From Neelides folsomi (taxonomy: Eukaryota; Arthropoda; Collembola; Neelipleona; Neelidae): 64,000 nt of DNA. The notes beneath the pieces are model-generated. The model was not told the origin of the DNA. It saw nothing but the letters and a program-made list of their open reading frames with translations, and searched no databases. This document shows, piece by piece, positions 62,901 to 64,000 of the stretch. Position 1 is the first letter of the stretch; every line of letters starts with the position of its first letter. The stretch lies in contig JAQGBZ010000098.1 in assembly GCA_034687125.1 (NCBI GenBank), positions 1 to 64,000 of the forward strand, read 5' to 3'. A program made the translations under genes and the position numbers.

Positions 62901-64000
62901 TAACTCAAGAATTGTGAGAGTTGCCGCTAATTTGGGGTCACTTCCCATCATTGATTTAGATGGTATCGAAGAAATAGCAAACAAGTGTGATGATTTTTTA
63001 TTAAATTAAATTATAAAACTAAACATAGTTTTTATTTTTTATTAATATATATCATATATCAATGTTATTTAATAGAACTTTTCATTTTCAAGCAGTTATA
63101 TTTTACCTACCATACACTTTAATATTTAAGATATTTTAACCATACTGCTGTCTGCACATTCTTTATAAATAGTATTATCTTCCTTTCATCCATTACTCAC
63201 TATAACTTTTCCAGCGACGTGTTTATTAAATGAGAATTCTTACTCATTCATACATCCCATAATATTTCATACATTAAAAATTGGGGTCTAAGTTGTTTTG
63301 TATGAAAAGTATATCTAGTAATTTGCAATTTCATTCAAGCACAAGAATTACATATTTATGTATACTAAATACCTTCGGAAACCTTTAAACATTCTTATCA
63401 TCGGCTATGGGTGTAGTTTTCGTTAATACATCCCTATAATGCGAGTTAACATGTTAATAATATGCTAAAACATATAACTAAAGTACAATGAATGTTCATC
63501 TTGAGGTCCGCCAAATTACTTTTTGGCAAAATCAAAAGAGCAAAAAGCAAGTAAAATCTTTCTCATCTCATTATGCATGCATGCACTCCCTCCTCTCAAA
63601 GGTGGAGAAGAGGTTGAAATACAATCGTTTTTAGGGTTGGTCTCCCTCGTCTCTCCCACTTATCTTCTTTTGGGATATCTCAACAATATTTAACCGAGAG
63701 ACTTTACTATGCAGACTTATTATCTAATACCTCATTCTTGCAAATACGAGACTCTCCAGGTCAATTTGGCAAAAACTTTTATGAATGAACCCACTCAGAG
63801 AACCCAATGGAGATTTATAACTTATATCGTTCCTCGTGTGAAGTTAATTAAAGGAATCAACATAAATGCTGCACGCAATCAGCGAAATCTTTCAATTTTG
63901 AGTGAAATAATAGAAATAACTCTTATTCGCCTTTGATGTTCGCTACTTCCCTTACACCCCTTTGGTAAACTCAATCAAAGCACACGAGTTATTTAGCTAT
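53951..64000. other. Long gene-free region, part 3
   Basis: No gene or RNA gene supported. Alternating blocks are visible: AT-rich simple DNA (54580-56000, 57080-57560, 60850-61200, 62400-63200) and GC-richer, non-repetitive blocks (57740-58560, 59060-59280, 59480-59850, 59900-60800, 62000-62380, 63540-63960). Recurring words such as attaatgg, tttaatgg and gcccatt, which contain homeodomain-type TAAT cores, appear in the GC-richer blocks. This resembles the enhancer landscape of a developmental gene lying outside the window, but that is inference. Confidence 0.4.
54419..54434. repeat. (AT)n microsatellite
   Basis: Eight uninterrupted AT units. Confidence 0.95.

Overview
The window is eukaryotic nuclear DNA. 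Its genes are split into many small exons with short AT-rich introns and GT/AG borders, and the non-coding DNA is AT-rich. The gene set (Golgi alpha-mannosidase II, CDKN3-like, PDZD8, GMF, PLC-gamma, SMARCC/Moira, MESD, MOZART1) is metazoan. Residue similarity to fly proteins and the compact introns suggest an arthropod. A copepod-like crustacean is my best guess, but this is inference and the sequence does not prove it.

Layout. 1-1364 (+): last exon of an unrecognised lysine-rich protein. 3713-8915 (-): complete 19-exon Golgi alpha-mannosidase II. 9411-13925: accessory DNA holding a nested inverted-repeat element, Tc1/mariner debris, a truncated LINE tail with a 17-bp target duplication, a peroxiredoxin-like (PRXL2-type) gene and a Harbinger transposase fossil. 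14707-15767 (-): CDKN3-like protein whose catalytic Cys is Ser. 16895-21193 (+): 14-exon PDZD8. 23458-23866 (+): two-exon membrane micropeptide. 25655-26488 (-): glia maturation factor. 27764-33788 (+): 22-exon PLC-gamma with a foldback element in one intron and one apparent extra base. 34629-38484 (-): SMARCC/Moira. 39162-40142 (+): MESD. 40220-40453 (-): MOZART1. 40454-64000: about 23.5 kb with no convincing gene, one clear TAA-flanked MITE, and several GC-richer islands that could be regulatory.

The genes are mostly housekeeping and signalling loci with independent promoters. SMARCC and MESD are head-to-head with a short shared upstream region. MESD/MZT1 and PLCG/SMARCC are tail-to-tail. 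Exon chains were assembled by eye from frame, splice borders and family similarity. For MAN2A, CDKN3, PDZD8, GMF, SMARCC and MESD the summed exon lengths are exact multiples of three. PLCG is one base over and the PRXL2-like gene one base under, in both cases next to an A run, which looks like assembly error rather than gene decay. No retroviral, LTR or Polinton-like element was recognised.
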